From assembly GCA_003640385.1 (NCBI GenBank), contig RCAB01000186.1, positions 48,634 to 112,633 on the forward strand: a stretch of 64,000 nucleotides of DNA. The letters run 5' to 3'. The position numbers and the translations under genes are program-made. The DNA is from Setaria digitata. Taxonomy: Eukaryota > Nematoda > Chromadorea > Rhabditida > Setariidae. Each line of letters begins with the position of its first letter. Within the stretch, counting starts at the first letter, position 1. Below are positions 1-13,234 of this stretch, piece by piece. The notes under the pieces are model-generated. The model worked only from the letters and a program-made list of their open reading frames with translations, was not told the DNA's origin and searched no databases.

Positions 1-827
1 TTGCATGCAAACAGAATTAGTTTCAACTTTCAGCTCTGGGTTCGACTTCAACACTTTTTATGCGATAGAATTTCTTCCCACCTATTTCTTGTAGTTTAAT
101 GTCTGAAGTTATGTAATTTACTACCTCATAAACTGCCACATTGTTCAAATCTAACCTAATTGTTGGTCTTTGTAACTAAGAATATGTGCGTGATCATCCT
201 AGCTGCTGGATTATTTTGATGTTTGGGAATACGCGAGCATTTAATTTTTCTTTTTTTTTTTAAGTTCTGAAGAGAATTTATTTTGAACATAGTGCATGTC
301 TGTGTACTTTCTTATTCAAAAAAAAAAAATCACGGCTAATAGCTAATGGAATTAACTGCTTTTCTTTAATTGATGCTGTCCACTGCAATGCTTCTGACGA
401 GTTTGCAAACCATCATCTCTTTTTTTTTTTTTTGTTTTCTCCTATTTTTCTTGAAATCTTTCCTTTTAGCATATTTGCGCTGGCTTAAATATATATTTAA
501 TTTTGTACCTTCTAAATATTCTAATTTCTTGCCAAATTAGAAGTGGTTCTGTAAATTTTTTTTTTTTCTCAAAGTTGCCATTTCAAGTTTAACTATGATA
601 GTACCAATGCTAGAATGCGGTAATTATCCGTGGTAAATGCCATTCATTTTTTTCACACTAAACATACTTGATGCTTTAAATATCTTTTCATCTTTTAATT
701 TTGGAAAACTAAATTGTGTAAATTGAATAAGAGAATCTCATTTAATGTTGCTTTTCATTTAAAAAAAAAAAAATATGCATTGATGTTGTTGTTGATCAGC
801 TTAATACTAAACTTTTTTCAATTCCAG
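1..827. other. intronic or upstream sequence, no exon seen
   Basis: AT-rich sequence with many poly-T and poly-A runs. It ends at the acceptor (AATTCCAG, ending at 827) of the first exon I can place in the RIN-like gene. That exon begins in mid-codon, so this stretch is most likely intron and the 5' exons lie outside the window. I found no coding segment in it. Confidence 0.6.
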
Positions 828-3800
828 GTTTCACAGCGAAAGACACTCCAAAGAACGAGTTTTTACACACTCCAGTAGCAACGCTGAGTCATTATCAACT
901 GCTACTCAGACTTATGCATGGAGTCCGTCCGTTATTAAACGAGGTAAATTTTAGGCTACATGATCATTTGTTTGCGCAAATGGATCAGTGGCCGCTTCTG
1001 CACTTAAATGTAAAGATTTAAGATAGTAGAGTATTAATCTTCCTCACACTGTCATTAAGTTTAATTATTAATACGTTTTTCACTTGTTTCACTGCGAACA
1101 AGTAGTTATGGTTGACGAACGTGGCCAGTTTAGATTACATTTCTTTTCACTTTCATAGAACTTGAATCTTTTCCTGAAAAAACAAACGATTTTTTTTTTT
1201 TTTTACAAGTCAAGGGCGCGATAATTTGAAGAATTCTTATAAAGTATTGAAGTAGATTGACTTAAATGTTGGAAAATAATAAGCTGTTCAGTGGTGCTGG
1301 CTGATAACGAATTCATTTTATTTCTTCTGAGATCAGTTTTGATAGCTAGGAAATCTTTTATTTATGGCTACCATAGAGAGCAAAAAGGATTGCGAATACT
1401 TCATAAATTAAAATTTAAATAATGAATTATAACATAAAGTTTCTTCCATATTTTTTCCTTTTAATTTCTCTCCTTTGTAATTTACAAATTTCTTCTAATG
1501 TTGAATGTCGGAAAGTTTAACACATATTCTCTAAATGTTAGTAATAAATTATTTTTTTCAGAAATTTCCATTCTGAATTCACAAACTTTTTATTATTTTT
1601 CTAGGGTCTTCCTTTGCTTGTAATGTTTCTTCATCATCCAGTAGTAGCAAGGCTAATCAGCGCTTTATTTCCACTGGCAATAATTTTGTCAAAGAACAAA
1701 CAGCTGTTTGGGCAGCGGTGAACAGTGAATTGAAAAGTCGTCAAAAAATTGCTAAGGTTTGTCTTTTATTGCGGGAAGACTAATTATTCCATTAAAAAAT
1801 TAAGTAACTCGCTGTTCTTGTATGGTATTTTTAATTCTTCAGTTTTGCTCTATTCCTTTTCAGTTGAAGATTTATTGTTCTTATCCCTTTTTAATTGAAG
1901 ATTTATGAACTGATTTATACTTCCTTAAATTTGTTGTTGAAGAAATTGTCCACTTTTCATCTATAATTCACAAATTTTCCATTTTATTACTTTTCAGAAC
2001 TGACATTCCTATCAGTTCTGTTTCTGATAAGGTATTATAATTGTTGCCATATTTAGTATATCCTTTTTTGTTTTGCTCTTCTCATTCCCTCTTCATGCGA
2101 TCTGTAGCGAAAGCAATACAGATTACCTCCAGTGAATTGTTAATGTTGTCTTAACGAGTATGAGAAGATTTAGTTTCGAGATAAATATAATTTCAAATAG
2201 TGAAATAAGTAGTTATTAGTCTAAATTTTTTCAGTGACATTCTGATCAGTCCCTCCATCCCATATTCATATTGCTATCCTGTTATTTCGTTCTTGTTTCC
2301 AGTTATTAGTGTGTTTGTTATCTTTTAATTAATTGCTGAGTTCATTCCACTTTTATTTACCAAGTTTACTGTGCTTTTTCGGAGATTTTTGGAAAACCGA
2401 AAAATGATTAGAAAAGAAACATACGTAAAAGTACACTTCGAAATGAGAAGTGGAAGTTGAGAGCTGTGCATAATTTGTCATTTTTTTTTTTTTTTTTTAT
2501 CTAATTGAGAAAAATAGGGTATTTTTTGTTTTTGTAGGTTCGGCCTACTCCACAAGTACCTTTACTAAAGAAAAGTTCGGCTGTAGTGGCGATCGGAAGT
2601 TCACTGCAAAATAAACTTCATTCTCGTGGGATGACTACTGGAAATGGTAATTTAGGTTGGTGACTGGCTGAACTAATATGTTTAAAATTTTCTAATAGAA
2701 GCTTTTGAATGAATTGCACATTCAGTATAATTTTCGAATTTTTCGGCTTTCGCAGAAGCAAGACGCGGGTTCCAAAAAATATGTGAACTGTCGAACTTTA
2801 TTATTCTAGACGTGTTACACACGTAGCACATTTAGCAGATTTAGAATTCAAATTTGACAGCAATGTAACAATAACCGGAAGAGAAAAAATTGGGAAATCA
2901 TATTTTCAGTGTTATCAAAAGTCTTTCCTTCTCATCCATCGTGCTCCGAAGGTCTCACTCATTTGCGAGAGCAAAATTTGGGTCATATGCCTGTTTGCAG
3001 TGACAGCACATGCAAAAATTTGCCGTCTGAGTATATTCATTTATCAGAATGCAATGACACATCGGTGAAGGCCGATTTGAATGGTCAGTTTTTGAGTTAG
3101 TTTAAAGAATATGTTTTAATTGTAACTACCGTCTTGCTTAATTATAGTTCAGATTCTTTCGCAACATTCTTCTCTATTATTGTTAAAGATTATAGTAGTA
3201 ACATCGGAAAGGGGCTAATATTTTTTCAGTTCAATTAACAGAAAATTTATCTGTTTATATCATTCTATAAAAATTTCTAGAGGCAAATCTTAAATCAAAC
3301 AAAATACACCGATTTTTTAGTAACAAGTGGATCTCCAAGTCAGAATCAAAGTGGTAAGGATGACGATGACGTTAGTGTTGCTGGGACAGTGTTTAACGAA
3401 CCGTGGGATTCAAATGTCTGGGAGAATTTGCTAGATTTAGCACATTATGGAGATGAGAAACCATCGACTCTCACAAGGCGGCACGAGGCGAATCAAATTG
3501 CACTTGGTTGTTTTTTATTACTGTTTTGGTTTTATAAATTTGAACTCCAAAGGATTTTTATTTACTACTTTCATAAAGTTCAGAACAAATGTAGAGGCGA
3601 GTTTTTCTTCAGTGAAAATTCGAGTTTGAAAAAGCTTTTTTTTTTTTTTTTTTTTGACAGATCTTTCATGCATCGTTCGCTGTTTGTTAGTTGGTAGCAT
3701 TAGAAATTGACATTTTACCATGTCTTGTTCTGCTGTACTAATTATTTTACTAATGGTTAGGCGAGGCAATTGCTGAAGAAGGTGACGATGAGGTAATTTG

Positions 3801-6800
3801 TTCGTTGGAAATGAGTTACGATGGTGAAGAGGGACGGAGTTCTCAGAAATCACAGCCCACTTGTAGTTTAGATGAAAGTCGAAGTATGGTTTGTTCATCT
3901 TATTTGTTTTTTGGCAGAAGTTTGTCCTGCAAGTTTTCGTGGCTGGAAAAATTTTTTTCGAGTTTTCCAAGTTAATGACTTTCCAATATATGGACTTTTC
4001 GAGTTTTTAAGTACTCATTAGTTTGTGTTTTAGTTCAGTTGCTATATTTTATGTATTTCAAGACAATGGTGATTACGGTGTAGTAATTCGGAGGTTTGAT
4101 CATCGTCCTAGTGATAACATGGAGTTAGACGGTCGTCGTAATGGAATTGTAAACATTAATTCACATTTGAAAAATGATGATAGCTTGAACATGCAGCAGC
4201 AACTTGAAACGATCAGGTTCATTTCTTCTCAAATATGATGCATGATGTATCACTTGGATTGAAATTATTAGATTCCTTGCAGTTTGGGAAATAATTTAAT
4301 TTAATGAGGCGATTTCAAACACTTCCTGGGATACAATGATTTTAAGGTTTTTGTTTTAAAAAAGAATAATTTGTTTTGTAAGCCCTGTTTTAGTAAATCA
4401 AGTACGAGCGGTAGCGGAGATCCAGAAGCATCTAATTCAGCGATGAATATAAGTAATACTGGAGAAATATCGGATGGAACGGCTACCATGGATAGCCATA
4501 AGTCTGGAAACACACATTCAGTATGTTTGGTATTAGCATTATTTGTTGGATTGATTTGAAAGTTTTGAATCAGCAAGCTGCATTTTTCTGATTATAGACT
4601 TGCATGAAATAATCACTCATCTTTTGTTACTTGTGTATAATTTTCAGTTGCCCCGGATTTTGCCACGATATTCCAAGCTTGATGATTCATGGCTGGAGTC
4701 TCTGGATGATATTCCAACAAGCATTCGTGCTCTTTCACCGATTATTTCACCACCGCGACTAAAAAATAGTTTAAGTGCAGATCCGGGTACAAAAATTCAG
4801 GAATATGTTGAAAGGTAATCAGCTGTAAAAAGGAAAAAAACCTTTCTGTAATATTATCTTTTGATTAAGAATTAAATGCATGGGAAGAACTCGCTGACTT
4901 TTGGATTTAATTTATTTACAACAAGTGAAGTTATTAATTGCAGATTATCACAGGAAGAGAATACAGTTTTCGGTGCTACGTTACGTCGCTTTATCGAATG
5001 TACATTCGAAGCGGAAGAATGTGATCCACAAGTATTTTTTTATTCTTTTTAATTGAGAATGGTAACTACTGTATTCTTTAATAAAAGAAATAACTAAGTT
5101 TGGAGTAGCTTAGGTGAATTTAGTTTGGGTTTCGGGAGTTTTAAAAATTTAATTTAAAGAAAAAGCGAAACGTTTTCAGTGTATCTTATATGCTGTAATT
5201 ATATATCACAGAAATTCCAGCTTTTTTCCAGCTAGTTGATTTGGAATCTTTATGCTTATGGAATTATAAAAGACAACTCTCTATTGAATTATTTTAGGTA
5301 GTAATTCGAAATGTTCGTCAATTTTTAAATGGGTTAAAGAATTATTTGGTAAAGCATGGGGAAGGTGAACTTCATGATTTAATTGAGAAGGAACGTGCAC
5401 GGCTGAATGCTAATGAATTTTTGAATATTGATGCAATTTTGGAAGCTATTCTCCACAAGATTGTCCTTTGTAAGTTCTAGTATTTAGTACATTTGGTTAT
5501 TCATTAATGTTTCTCTTAACACTACCTGCTAACTTTCTTATGTAAGCAAGATTTTAATGCTTCTTATAAAAAAATTTTTGAGAAGATAGGTGTTCTGTCT
5601 GGTAATTCGTTCAAAATGTTGGAATTTAGGCCCGGTAAAACCACATCTTTATCATTTGATGGTACGCGAATATTCAAAGAATGGTTGGCTGCAAGCACTC
5701 TCGGAAAATCTTACTTATGTCCGAACACTATCGCCGGAGCAACTAGGCTTTGGAATCCGTTGCAAGGTGCTGCATGTTATTGAACTAGTATTTTGATTCT
5801 GCTTTGTTGATTTAAGCAGGATCATTTTTAAATAATTGAAATTTGATGAATTAAGCTTTAGTGTTTAATTTTCGAGCAATAATATCTGTTGCTAGAACAA
5901 CCACACCATTGTCTACCTGTGTTGAGGGTAGTCTTTATTTGCGAAAACTTATTCTAAGTGTGACGATTTTAGTTTACACCACCTACGACACAGAAAATGG
6001 AAACAATTAAGATTTGTTTACGAAAAATGCAGCATCATTATTCACCATTAAAAAAACTAGAGAATTTGCTCCGAGTGATATTTTTGGCGATTGGCAGACA
6101 GCAGTCCTGTGATAATCCCAGCGGTGATATGGAAAATTATGATCCAGTTAGTATCGAAAATAGCAAGATTAAAGTTTTGCCTCCTGCTGATGGTTAGCTT
6201 TAATAATTTATTGAAATATGCTTATAAATTTTGCACTTTTAAACTTTCAAATAATGTAGTAATAAGTAAGGAAAAGGTGCAAAAGCGGAATGTATTATCA
6301 CAAAAACTGTCATAAATTAACTAACTTGTACTGCTAATAGAAGGATTATTAATTGGCGATTGCTTTTGAAGTGGTATTGCCTTGATTTATGGAATAAAAT
6401 AAGAAAAGAATGTTTAAATTATAGATTAAGCAAATTTAGAATTAGTGCGCTGGTTAGTATATTTGTTGGCGCGTACGTCAACGGTTGGTTGCGAAGTGGA
6501 AGCATGGTATATGTGGGAGTTACTCCCAAAGCAGCTGCTAACAACCGGTGATTCCAGTTACTACCTCATAACTCTGTTTTCCGCCATTGATGTGCTCAAA
6601 AACACGGAAAGCATTCGAAAGTTGGGCCAAGTGGATGACTCTTCAATAACGGTATTGGTTTTTCTTCTTTAAATTTTAATTTTATCGAAATTTTGATTTT
6701 CAGAAAATATTTTTTTTTTTTGTTTGCAGGAAGACGGTTCATACTGTTCTTCGTTAGGCAGTGTTAGTCCAGTACTTTCATCATCATCAGATGCGTTTGT

Positions 6801-7231
6801 AAAAGTAGCCGTCCCAGATGAATTGGATGGTTCTATCCGGTATCACACATTTCCTGGAGTACCACAAATGACCGCTGGCAAGCTGTGTCGCGTTATCGCA
6901 CATCAGTTTGGTATTACAAATCCTGAGGATCATGGATTGTATGTTTTTGTCTGACTAGGTATCAGTAGGATAATTTCCTTTAAATCTAGGTAAAGAATTT
7001 CTAAGGAAAATTTTTGCGCAAAATCAGTTTTCATAAACACTTTTGTTGAAATATTGTGTTTGTTTCAGATACCTTCTTGTTGACGGCTACGAAACATGTC
7101 TTCTTGCAAACGAGTGTCCGGATTTAATTCGTCATCAGCTGAGACAGGCACATAAGGCGCACCTATTTGCATATAAACGACATGAGGCGAAGATAGCGTG
7201 GCCTAAATTTGCAATGTCCTTAATTTCTTGA
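828..7231 (+). CDS. rin-1: RIN-family (Ras and Rab interactor) Rab5 guanine-nucleotide exchange factor, 3' part
   Basis: C-terminal part of a multi-exon gene whose start lies left of the window. Exons that join in frame: 828-943, 1605-1756, 2538-2646, 2910-3083, 3321-3506, one from 3761, several between about 4050 and 5780, one near 5974-6190, then 6440-6651, 6730-6938 and 7069-7231 (TGA). The early exons encode a Ser/Asp-rich linker. From about 4650 an all-helical region leads to a VPS9 exchange domain: exon 6440-6651 gives ELVRWLVYLLARTS and then SYYLITLFSAIDVLK, which match the VPS9 core of vertebrate RIN1. The last two exons form a Ras-association domain (YLLVDGYETCLLANE), in the VPS9-RA order that defines the RIN family. 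In this family the SH2 domain is N-terminal, so it would be outside the window. The expected role is GDP-GTP exchange on Rab5-type GTPases at early endosomes, linked to Ras or receptor signalling. Exon borders at 3790-4060 and 4230-4400 are uncertain. Confidence 0.82.
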
Positions 7232-8969
7232 TCCGTGCTGTTGTTGAAAGGTAGTAGTAGGAAGTGAATTTTTGTGGACATACTGATTTGCAATTTATGA
7301 AATTTTGAAAAGCGTAGGGAAACTTCTCGTTTCAAATGAAAAATAACCAATTTTTTATCTTAGTAAAAATTATCAGTTGAAAGTCTTGTTTTTTGTAAAG
7401 GTAAAGTGGTCCATAATTTCATTCATCATTTTATCGTGACTTTCATCAGACATTCCACTAATTTCTAATTAGGTCTATTAGATTGTAACAGTGTAGATTT
7501 CATTTGTTTTTGCTCAAGATGTATTTTTTGCAATTGTTGTGGAATTGCCGTTTTAATATATAGACACTATTTATTCATTTCGTTTGAAGATTATTTCATC
7601 AGTAATGGTTTTGGAATACGATCGAAGAATTTTGTATGTGACTAGCGGATGATGTCCTTTAAAAAAGATTTAGCGGGATTGTGAGAGGCCGTTGTTACGA
7701 ACGGAACTATATAGTAGTTTTGAAATCCTAAATTTGCTGAACTGTAAAATTATGGTGAGGGGTGTGAAAATCGTTGAAAAAAAAGTGCTGTAAATGAATA
7801 AGTTATTCCTTTTGTCTGAAAGCGATATTGAAATTTCTTGACGAAGTTTATGTGAATTATGAAGTTTCGTGAACAAAACACAAAACAGTAGTAATTTATA
7901 TTAAAATTGCGCTTCTGCGTTACTGATGAATATATAACATACAAAACGAGAATTAACCAAGTTTTTTTCCTTTTTTTTTTGCGCGGAAAGTTTTTAGTTA
8001 TTCGTCTTTTCTGTATATTTGGAGTCAGTTATTGTGTTGGTTTTATGGATATTAAGGAAATGATTTGTGTTTCAATTAAGCATAATTATATTATTGGAGA
8101 TTTGCTTTGAAATATCAGAAATATCTTAAATGATGATATTGAGGGCAGTAGATATTTTGTACTTTGGCAACGTGTTTCTTGCAATTTGCTGGATGGGAAA
8201 AAGGAAAGAAGTTTTAAAAATGTTGAATTGTACCAAAGTTTGCAGTCGTTGGTATTGTTTAGCTATTTCTACAAAGTTTTTGAAGAGAGATTTGGAGAAA
8301 CTGGGGATATAGCTTGCAATAAGCTCTATATATCTATTATATATCATTTTGATTGTGAGAATCTCATTTTTATTATTCTAGTGTGTGTTACTTCTCCTTG
8401 AAAACTTTCTGTCATTGCATTTCTGTTCATACTTAACGTCAGGAAGGGGGAAAAATTATTTGTTAGATAAGAAAATAACTTCTGTAATGGTTTTGCGTTA
8501 CAACTGCTTCAGATAAATTCAATTGTTCGTCATTTACTGCAACTGTAGACATGAGTTTCGAAATGATTTGTAATTTGATGACAAATCCAGAGTGGATATT
8601 TTTGTAGAATGGTGGCGAGGAAGGTTCTGACAGTGATGCTCATGAACAGTACAATCAGTGGTACTGAAAGGAATTCTCATAATCCTGAGATTGATGATGC
8701 TTAGTGGGGTCAGCGAATTCGAATTCCTTTCTTAAATTCCTATGATAGCACTCATCTGGTGAATGTACCATACACATCCGTACAACATATATCTCGAAGT
8801 GAGTCTTGAGCAGAGCGTTTAACGAAAAATTTTTGTCTCATGGCGAGGGTGAAATGTTGATACAGCGAGAGAACTGGATTATGGCGTAGCTTTCTGCTGT
8901 ATAGGTTGGGTTTAGAAAGCTAGAACGTTGACCGTTTCGCTTCATTCTTTCATTTTTGAAAGGAACTAA
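7232..8969. other. intergenic, 3' flank of the RIN-like gene and 5' flank of EF-Ts
   Basis: AT-rich sequence with no ORF that resembles a protein or joins to an exon on either side. Short open frames at 7.9-8.4 kb overlap on both strands and look like chance. No RNA gene recognised. Confidence 0.6.
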
Positions 8970-11526
8970 ATGATTGTGTCACGACAGTCGATCCGGCTAA
9001 TTGCGCTTAGAAAAAGTTCCAACCGATTGTTTTCGTCTGTTTCTGCTGCACCGAGTACCACTAAAGAGGTTAATTTTTTATGTACTGCAGTAAAGTTATG
9101 AAGCATTACTTACGAAGTGTTCTTTTATTCGGTCTAATCCTTGTACTTCTTCTGAAATAGAAGTTTCACATGTTAGAAATGACGTGCTAACGTCGCTTTA
9201 TTGACTTGTATTAGGTGCTCGTTTGCTTATTTCCGGTTCAACCAGCAATCCTAATATTAGCCTAGATTTGATCCAGTTGATTTCTAATAAGTTTCACGAC
9301 TTATTATTACTGATACAAGTTGATCCTTTTCTGCTGTGTTACTTTTAGGCATTAAAAGAATTGCGAAAAAAAACCGGCTACAGCTATGTAAATTGTCGCA
9401 AAGCATTGAATAACTTTGGTCCAGATAATTTGAACGAAGCTATCAAATGGTTGAAACAAAAAGCCACAGAGGAAGGCTGGGAGAAAGCTGCCAAGTAATT
9501 ATTGATAATCCTTAGTGTGTTTTAGCTTCAAATATATTTTTTACTTTTTAGATTTTTAAAGATGGAACTATTTTCTAGACTCGTTGATAGGCCAACTAAA
9601 CAAGGTGTGGTGTGCGTGCTGGTAAGGGGAAATAAGGCAGCCATTGCTGAATTGAACTGTGAGACCGATTTCGTTGCAAGAAATGAGGATTTTAAGCGTT
9701 TGGTAAGTTCCTGAATTTTTAATAGCTTACATATATAGGATGTTTTTGCAGAGAATTGTGTTTTTTTGTCTTCAGAAATTCTCAATGATGGCATACTAAA
9801 GTTTTAGACGCTTCCCAATGCTTAAGTATTTAATCAAGAGTTGGTTTCGCGTGATCACTTTTAAAATATTGCATTCTTATAAAATTCCGTTATATAAATT
9901 CTTTTAGAAATTAGCTTTTAGGTTGAAGATATAGCAAAAGCAGTTCTGCATGCTCCTATTCAGAATGAAACAATGAGTGATGGCTTCAAATTATTGAATT
10001 CAAGTAAGCAAGTTCCTAAATACGAATCTTATAGACAGCGCGTGTTTTCACTGTTTCTATTTTGGAAGGAAAACAATTCTGTGTGATATAACTGTGGTTT
10101 ATTTTAGGTCCTTTTGCTTCTTATCACTTTAAATTTTGTTACCTATTTTGAGTTTACTCTGAGTCGTAATTGAATTTTACACTATTGACCAAACTTCCAT
10201 TTAATCTCAGTCGCATTTGGCTTCATGTGCATTCGTAAAATAGTTTTGCCCTTGTGTTTTACTTTGTGGTATTTCCTAATCTCCTCATCGAAAATTTGCA
10301 GATGATAGTTCCCTCAAAACTATAGGAAGTGATAAATTGGTGAAGGATTTGATTGCTGAGGCAGTTGGTAAACTTGGCGAAAATATAACTCTTTCAAGAG
10401 CGCAGTTAGTAATTGCACAACCTGATGTTCAAATTTTTGGGTACGCTCATCCCAAAGGTTGTATTTGAACTATTGCAGCATTCATGTTTTCAAAAAGCCT
10501 AGATTATTAAATTTGTCTTTGTTAAGAAGGTACGGAAGAAGTGTGCATGGGAAAATATATATCTGTTGTTGGGCTGAGGCGTTTGAACAAAACTAATTTC
10601 CCAACAGAAAAACTGGGCCAGCAGTTATGTCAACATATTATAGGGATGAGGTAAATCATTTTACTGGCCACCTTGCTTTTATAGAGCATCATTATTTTTA
10701 TAAAATCGTTACTCGAATGTGAACAGTCAAGATGTTTGTTTTTAAATTTACAAATTGAAATTATCTGAATTGTATAATTTTCGTAACGAAATCACGCAGT
10801 CATTAATAAGTTTGTCAAAATAAATATATTTTAGATCTTTAAAGTTGGGTACACCATCGCTTTCAAGGAAAGAAGTTGCGAAAGAGAAATCTGAGGAAGA
10901 CAATTGTGAAGAAGAGGTCAGTTGTAATTAGTGACGTTCCTTAAGTGTTTTAGCTGGCCAAAAAAAAAAAAAGAGAAAGGACTGGATAAGAATAGAATTG
11001 TGGAAATTATGGAATTCTCTTCATGCATTTTAGAGTTTATATGCTACTGAGTTATGGTGTTCCGTTTTACATAATAGAAACTAGAAATATATATACCATA
11101 TACAACAGTAGTACGTTACATATTTTGAGCTTTTAATTATAAAGTATCGATAAATATAAATGCTGCAGATAGAAGTTGGTGACAATAAAAAAGTGTTTGA
11201 AAAAATAATAAAAGTGATCTAGCAAAATTCCACTCAGTCGGAAAATATTGTGGTGTGAAAATGGTCGTTTGTTTTATTACTTTTTTTTTTAAATTTTTTT
11301 ACATTAAAATGCTTAGTCTGTCTTAATGCTCCAGAAATATTGCAACTGGTCCTTATTTCAGTTCACGCATATTGATGAAAATGAAACTCAGCTGTTGAGG
11401 CAGGCTTTCATGTTGAATCCATCGCAGACAGTTCATCAATATATTACTGATCATGGAGCCAGCATTGTTGACTTTTATCGCATTGAGTTGGGCGAGAATG
11501 TGAACGAAAAATCTGTTAGAAGCTAG
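8970..11526 (+). CDS. tsfm-1: mitochondrial translation elongation factor Ts (EF-Ts)
   Basis: Eight exons join in frame to 333 aa: 8970-9068, 9349-9494, 9552-9702, 9922-10003, 10302-10457, 10530-10650, 10835-10916 and 11362-11526 (TAG). The length is normal for mitochondrial EF-Ts. Exon 1 is an Arg/Ser-rich amphipathic presequence without acidic residues ([15 protein letters not shown]...), typical of mitochondrial import. Exons 2 and 3 carry the UBA-like N-terminal helices ([18 protein letters not shown]) and the classical EF-Ts signature ([16 protein letters not shown]). The rest is the dimerisation core, with YAHPKG and KYISVVGL. By homology the protein exchanges GDP for GTP on mitochondrial EF-Tu in the matrix. 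The ATG at 8970 is chosen because it directly starts the presequence in an exon that splices in phase. A short acidic insert (exon 7, ending EEDNCEEE) lies before the last exon. Confidence 0.95.
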
Positions 11527-12469
11527 AAATTCTACTATTTAATTTTTGGTTTGTGCAAAATCACGCTGAGGAATCATTCCAGTCTTTGAGCATTTCTTAA
11601 TACTTCACAGTCAACTAATGTGTTTTCATTTTGCTTTACTAAAACTTTTGTATTTTACTGCTGACCGATAGCCTTGCGATGAAATTGTTTCTTTTTCATT
11701 CATTTTTTATTAATATAAAATTTTCGAAGCTATCTCTTTCCATTCTGCATAATAGGCGTAACAAGTATTAATGTTAGGACGGACGGCCTTTTGGTGCTAC
11801 AGAGTAATATGCTGATGCTGAAACTATTCAATGTTAGAACAGCTTTTTTTTCGACTCTTCAAGTACACAGAGGCCTTTTTTTTTTTATTGGGGGAACTTC
11901 CAAGTGAATACTGAAAAACGATATTTCACCTTCGGTAGAAGTAGGATTTGCGGTACCAACGATGTATAGAAATAATGACGAAAAATTAGATCTTGACATC
12001 CGAAGTATCTCCTCAATTTAATTTTCATTTACCCATGGAAAGGGGCTAAAACTTGTGAAGTCGTTGTATTCGGCTTTTCTGCAGTATTTGCCTCAGCAAT
12101 TCAGTCTCAAATTAGTTCAGTAATGCAATTTTCTTATGAGATATTTGAGAGAGGCGATAAAATTGATAAAATCTTAGGTGTAAGAGTTAAGCTCTTTTTC
12201 AACGTCTAAGTGCAGCAATCTAATTTGCCTGGAATACACACAAAACTCTCGAGTGGTTCCTTCTTCCTATAGACCAGGCAGGAAATTACAATGGAAACAA
12301 ACATTAACGAAGGCAAAGCTGAATAACAGCAGCATCTACATCCACTTATTACTACTGTAATTCCCGTTTCATTTGAAAGAAAAGATGATTTTTCGGTATG
12401 TGACAATGACAGTAAGTAATAAATACATGCTGTCATTAAGTTTTGCTTTATTGATCACGGAGAAATTCC

Positions 12470-12535
12470 TTATTTATCACTTATTATAAATATTATTTAT
12501 CACTTATTTAAATATTTATTTATCACTTATTCTTA
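12470..12535. repeat. short tandem repeat, about 24-bp unit, nearly 3 copies
   Basis: The core TTATTTATCACTTATT occurs three times in succession, separated by short AT spacers. The copies differ slightly in the spacers. It looks like a minisatellite; no function inferred. Confidence 0.7.
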
Positions 12536-12941
12536 TTTGGGGTTGCAGCCATTACTAATAATGACAAAAAGCTCTGCTACTGCTCTTCATCTCTTTCATC
12601 ATGTTTAATTAAACAGTATATTGCTTTGTTAATCAGAGGTTGTTTTCGAGTTCAACTGACTGTCTGTGCTGACGTTGAAATCCCTCTTAACTATCGAATT
12701 TAATTATTCAATATTTAAATTTCCATCGTTGAGATTTGTTACTTTCCTATACTTCTTAATTAGTGAAAAAGATCGAATTTTCATTAATTAGGAGCTTGAT
12801 AAATGGAAAATTGAAAAGCATAAAAGTCACTGAAATAATGCTCTTTAACTGATATTATAGATGATACTCTTTTCGAAAAAAAAAAAAAAAAGCTACTAGC
12901 GCTATTCGGCTGTGCACTAATATGAGAATTGGTATAAATAA

Positions 12942-12983
12942 AACTTTAGGTATCATTTGTTACAATAAATGATACCTAAAGTT
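12942..12983. repeat. perfect 17-bp inverted repeat with 8-nt loop
   Basis: Arm AACTTTAGGTATCATTT at 12942-12958 is followed by its exact reverse complement at 12967-12983, with GTTACAAT between. It would form a clean hairpin in single-stranded DNA or RNA. It lies in intergenic sequence, and a T-run follows the second arm. Confidence 0.85.
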
Positions 12984-13153
12984 ATTTTTTTTTCTTATCA
13001 AGCAATTTACTGGACAAGATGAACTTCGAAATTCCAGAAATTGTATTGGTCAATTTGTTTAGCAGTTTTATTCTCGGGCCAATACGATTTTCCTCCATGG
13101 ATCAGAAGTTTACAATACTTCCCTTTTGGATTCACGGAGAGAAGCGAATACGA

Positions 13154-13234
13154 ATAATATATATATATATTTTCTAATAATATATATATATAATATCATT
13201 ATATAATATACATATTATTTTTAATATATATTCT
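13154..13234. repeat. AT dinucleotide-rich tract
   Basis: Interrupted (TA)n sequence in blocks of four to six repeats. Probably a degenerate microsatellite. Confidence 0.7.

Noticed and set aside
3518..3970. 150-codon minus-strand ORF over the RIN-like gene
   Set aside because: It includes poly-Lys from a T-run and overlaps plus-strand exons that splice in phase.
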